This document shows, one piece after another, positions 61,402 through 64,000 of a DNA stretch of 64,000 nucleotides. The notes under the pieces were generated by a model, which worked only from the letters and a program-made list of their open reading frames with translations, did not search any database and was not told where the DNA came from. Numbering within the stretch: position 1 is the first letter of the stretch; every line of letters begins with the position of its first letter. The DNA comes from Hymenobacter oligotrophus (GTDB taxonomy: Bacteria > Bacteroidota > Bacteroidia > Cytophagales > Hymenobacteraceae), in contig NZ_CP032317.1 in the NCBI RefSeq assembly GCF_003574965.1, positions 2,480,001 through 2,544,000 of the forward strand, in the 5' to 3' direction. The position numbers and the translations under genes are program-made.

Positions 61402-64000
61402 ATGCGCCGCTTACTACTACTCTTTTTATTGCTGACAATCAGCATTTTAACCTTTGCTCAGCAAGGGTCAATTGTCGGCAAAGTACTCGACAAAAAAACC
61501 GGGGAGGCCGTGATTGGCGCCACCGTGGTAGTGGCTGGCACCACCCAGGCGGCCCCCGTGGGGGTTGATGGCCAGTACGAGCTCAAACTCGCGCCCGGCA
61601 CCTACAACATCCTGATGACGAACATCGGCTACAAGCCCATGAACTTTTCGGGCATCGAGGTAAAAGCTGGTGAAGAAACCACCCTGAACGGCACCCTAGA
61701 GGAAAACGTGCAGGCCTTGCAGGAGGTAACCATTACGGGCCAAAAGCAAACCGGCACCGAGGTAGCCCTGATCCAAGACCTGAAGAAAAGCGAGGTGGTG
61801 GTGAGCGGTATGTCGAACGACCAAATCGTGAAGACGCTGGACCGCGACGCCGCCGAGGTAGTAAAGCGCATACCGGGCGTAACCATCCAGAACAACAACT
61901 TCGTGGTGATTCGGGGTTTGGCCGAGCGCTACAACACCGTAATGCTGAACGACGCCCTCACGCCTTCGGCCGAAACCGATACGCGTGCCTTCAGCTTCGA
62001 CATTCTTCCCTCGTCGGTAATGGACCGCGTGCTGGTATTTAAGTCAGGTGCGCCGGAGCTGCCGGGCGAGTTCGGCGGCGGCGTGGTGAAAGTGTACACC
62101 AAAAACTCGGTGCTCGACAACGGTACCACGTTTTCGCTGTCGTCGTCGTACCGCAGCGGCACCACGTTCAACAACTTCTCGACTACGCAAGGCAGCAGCA
62201 CCGATTGGCTGGGCTTTGACGGCGGCCGCCGCCAGCTGCCCTCGGGCACGCCGGGCATGGTGCAGCAAGGCAAGGTGAGCAACGACGAGCTAAACGCCCT
62301 AGGTCAGCGCCTGCGCAACGATTGGGTGGCCCGCCGCACGCAAGCCTCGCCCGACGTGCGCGCTTCCCTAGGTTTGCTGCGCAAGTTTGAGCTGGGCAGC
62401 GCCTACCTCAGCAACGTTACTTCGGTTTCGTACAGCCTCACGCGCGAGCAATACAACGTGGAGCGCGCCGACTACGAAGACCAGAAAGACGAGAACGGCA
62501 ACTACAAAGCCAAGTACCGCTACAACGATTTGCAGTCGAACACCAACGTGCGCCTAGGTGTCATTCATAACTGGCAGCTGCGCCTGAACGACCGCCACCG
62601 CATCGAGTTCCGTAACTTCCTCAACCAGTTCGGCCAAGACCAGGTAGTGGCCCGCACCGGCACCTCGCTGGAGCGCCGCCTCGATAAGCGCGACTTTGCC
62701 TTGCACTACACCAGCCGCAGCATTTACTCCGGTCAGCTGCAGGGCACCCACGACCTAGGGCCGCAAACCACCGTTACCTGGCTGGGCGGCTGCAACTACG
62801 TAAAGCGCGACGAACCCGACTTCCGTCGGTACCGCTCGCAGCGCGATGCCGGCACCAACGACCGGTTCCTGATCCAGATTCCGCCGGGCGGCAACCCCTA
62901 CGACGCGAGCCGCTTCTACTCGAACCTCACTGAAAACACCTTGGCTGGCAGCGGCCAGTTGGAGCGCCGCTGGGCCGGCCGCGACACTACCAAGGCCAAC
63001 GAGTACAAGCTGCGCGTAGGGTTTTACGCCGAGCAGAAGGACCGCTCGTTTGCGGCGCGCTACTTCTCCTACAAGATTGGCAACGAGGATAATTTCCGCT
63101 ACGAAATTCTGGAGCAGCCCATCGAAACCATCTTCAGCTCCGAAAACATCAACGCCCGCACGGGTTTGGTGCTTGATGAAGGCACAAACCAGGACGACAG
63201 CTACACCGGCGACAACCGCCTGCTGGCTTCGTACGTGAGCTTGGTGGCGCCCATCTCCGACCGCTTTAATGTATCGGGTGGGGTGCGCGTGGAGAACAAC
63301 GTGCGCGCTGTGCGGGTACCGGGCAACCCTAGCAAAAACGCCGACTACAACCGCACGGTGGTGCTGCCCTCGTTCAACGCCACTTACAACTTCAACCTTC
63401 GCTCGCTGTTGCGCGTGGCCGGCAGCACCTCGGTAAACCGCCCCGAGTTCCGCGAAATGGCCAGCTTCCAGTACTTCGACTTTGCCAACAACTGGCTGGT
63501 AGTGGGCCAACCCTCGCTGCGCGAAGCCACAATTTACAACGGCGACCTGCGCTACGAGTTTTACCCCTCGCGCTCCGAGATGATTTCGGTAGGCGCTTTC
63601 TACAAGCACTTCGACCGCCCCATCGAGAGCGTGATTGAGCAAAATGCCGGCGACTTGCTGAAAGTATCGTACCGCAACGCCGACGGCAACGCCTACGACT
63701 ACGGCCTGGAGGTGGAGGTGCGCAAGTCGCTGATCGACCTGGCCGCCTCGCCGGTGCTGCAGCGCCTGTCGTTTGTGCTGAATGCTTCGTGGATTCGCAG
63801 CCAGGTGCGCATCAGCGACGCTACCCAAATTCAGCGCCGCCCGCTGCAAGGCCAGTCGCCTTACGTGGTGAACCTAGGTGCCTTTTACCAGGACGACGAC
63901 CACGGCCTGCAGATGTCGGCGCAGTACAACATCATCGGCCGCCGCATTGCCTTCGTGGGCAACGTGGATAACGGCAGCATTTACGAGATGCCGCGCAACG
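61402..64000 (+). CDS. TonB-dependent receptor, 3' end outside the window
   Basis: The frame runs from ATG 61402 to the window end without a stop (866 codons). The signal peptide (MRRLLLLFLLLTISILTFA) is followed by Gln20-Gln21. Residues 24-105 are a carboxypeptidase-regulatory-like domain (GSIVGKVLDKKTGEAVIGATVVVAGT...). Residues 120-260 form the plug (EVTITGQK, VVKRIPGVTIQNNNFVVIRGLAERYNTVMLNDALTP, FKSGAPELPGEFGGGVVKVYTKNS), then barrel strands follow. It is the outer-membrane gate for energised uptake. There is no SusD partner at this end and the plug is not of the SusC type, so the substrate is open. The protein is probably 930-1000 residues when complete. Confidence 0.93.
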   Translation, partial: MRRLLLLFLLLTISILTFAQQGSIVGKVLDKKTGEAVIGATVVVAGTTQAAPVGVDGQYELKLAPGTYNILMTNIGYKPMNFSGIEVKAGEETTLNGTLEENVQALQEVTITGQKQTGTEVALIQDLKKSEVVVSGMSNDQIVKTLDRDAAEVVKRIPGVTIQNNNFVVIRGLAERYNTVMLNDALTPSAETDTRAFSFDILPSSVMDRVLVFKSGAPELPGEFGGGVVKVYTKNSVLDNGTTFSLSSSYRSGTTFNNFSTTQGSSTDWLGFDGGRRQLPSGTPGMVQQGKVSNDELNALGQRLRNDWVARRTQASPDVRASLGLLRKFELGSAYLSNVTSVSYSLTREQYNVERADYEDQKDENGNYKAKYRYNDLQSNTNVRLGVIHNWQLRLNDRHRIEFRNFLNQFGQDQVVARTGTSLERRLDKRDFALHYTSRSIYSGQLQGTHDLGPQTTVTWLGGCNYVKRDEPDFRRYRSQRDAGTNDRFLIQIPPGGNPYDASRFYSNLTENTLAGSGQLERRWAGRDTTKANEYKLRVGFYAEQKDRSFAARYFSYKIGNEDNFRYEILEQPIETIFSSENINARTGLVLDEGTNQDDSYTGDNRLLASYVSLVAPISDRFNVSGGVRVENNVRAVRVPGNPSKNADYNRTVVLPSFNATYNFNLRSLLRVAGSTSVNRPEFREMASFQYFDFANNWLVVGQPSLREATIYNGDLRYEFYPSRSEMISVGAFYKHFDRPIESVIEQNAGDLLKVSYRNADGNAYDYGLEVEVRKSLIDLAASPVLQRLSFVLNASWIRSQVRISDATQIQRRPLQGQSPYVVNLGAFYQDDDHGLQMSAQYNIIGRRIAFVGNVDNGSIYEMPRN

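Overview
The window looks like chromosomal DNA from a GC-rich member of the Bacteroidetes, most likely a Hymenobacter-like Cytophagales. The signs are: promoters of the TTG-N19..21-TAnnTTTG type with few clear Shine-Dalgarno sites; type IX secretion (T9SS) machinery and cargo (SprA, two gliding-motility-type C-terminal domains, one Por-type sorting domain); most signal peptides ending just before a Gln; a TonB-dependent receptor with a carboxypeptidase-like N-terminal domain; and a 7TMR-DISM hybrid kinase carrying its own AraC domain. The genus is inferred. There is no phage, transposase, CRISPR array, rRNA or tRNA that I can support. Most genes are housekeeping or envelope genes.

Layout. 0-5.5 kb: an edge lipoprotein, a LysM protein, then a methionine/cysteine locus with promoter, S-box (SAM) riboswitch, a small ORF ending in five consecutive Cys codons plus Trp and stop, metY, metX and homoserine dehydrogenase. 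5.5-12 kb: a T9SS-tagged esterase, LD-carboxypeptidase, glutaminyl cyclase, cysS and an EEP-family phosphodiesterase/nuclease, separated by long inverted-repeat terminators and repeats. 11.9-19.6 kb: two giant paralogous surface proteins (DUF7948/SBBP/Ig-like/PKD/CHU_C). 19.6-24.8 kb: rimP-nusA-infB with a terminator-like hairpin in the leader. 24.9-33.4 kb: hybrid kinase, small membrane and envelope genes, mscL and an enoyl-CoA hydratase. 33.5-40.7 kb: flippase, dUTPase, sugar nucleotidyltransferase, TPR, DUF4292 lipoprotein and an EnvC-like factor. 41-48.7 kb: GAF-LytTR regulator, two TatA genes, gatA, mltD and maeB. 48.9-59.4 kb: ruvA, sprA, gcvH, vanZ-like and an M28 peptidase. 59.4-64 kb: an exported protein, yicC and a TonB receptor cut by the window edge.

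How the genes fit together. The met locus can sense SAM through the riboswitch and probably Cys charging through the Cys5 leader ORF, and makes homocysteine from homoserine. Glutaminyl cyclase would cap the N-terminal Gln exposed on most exported proteins here, and SprA would export the sorting-domain proteins. LdcA, EnvC-like protein, MltD and LysM proteins serve peptidoglycan turnover.

The most unusual signals are (i) the Cys5 leader ORF stacked behind a SAM riboswitch, and (ii) the palindrome CCTAGG, hand-counted at about 90 copies in 64 kb against roughly 20 expected from composition, although CTAG words are usually rare in bacteria. It is placed mostly as Leu-Gly (CTA GGN) codons in genes and in hairpins between genes, and is absent from nusA-infB.
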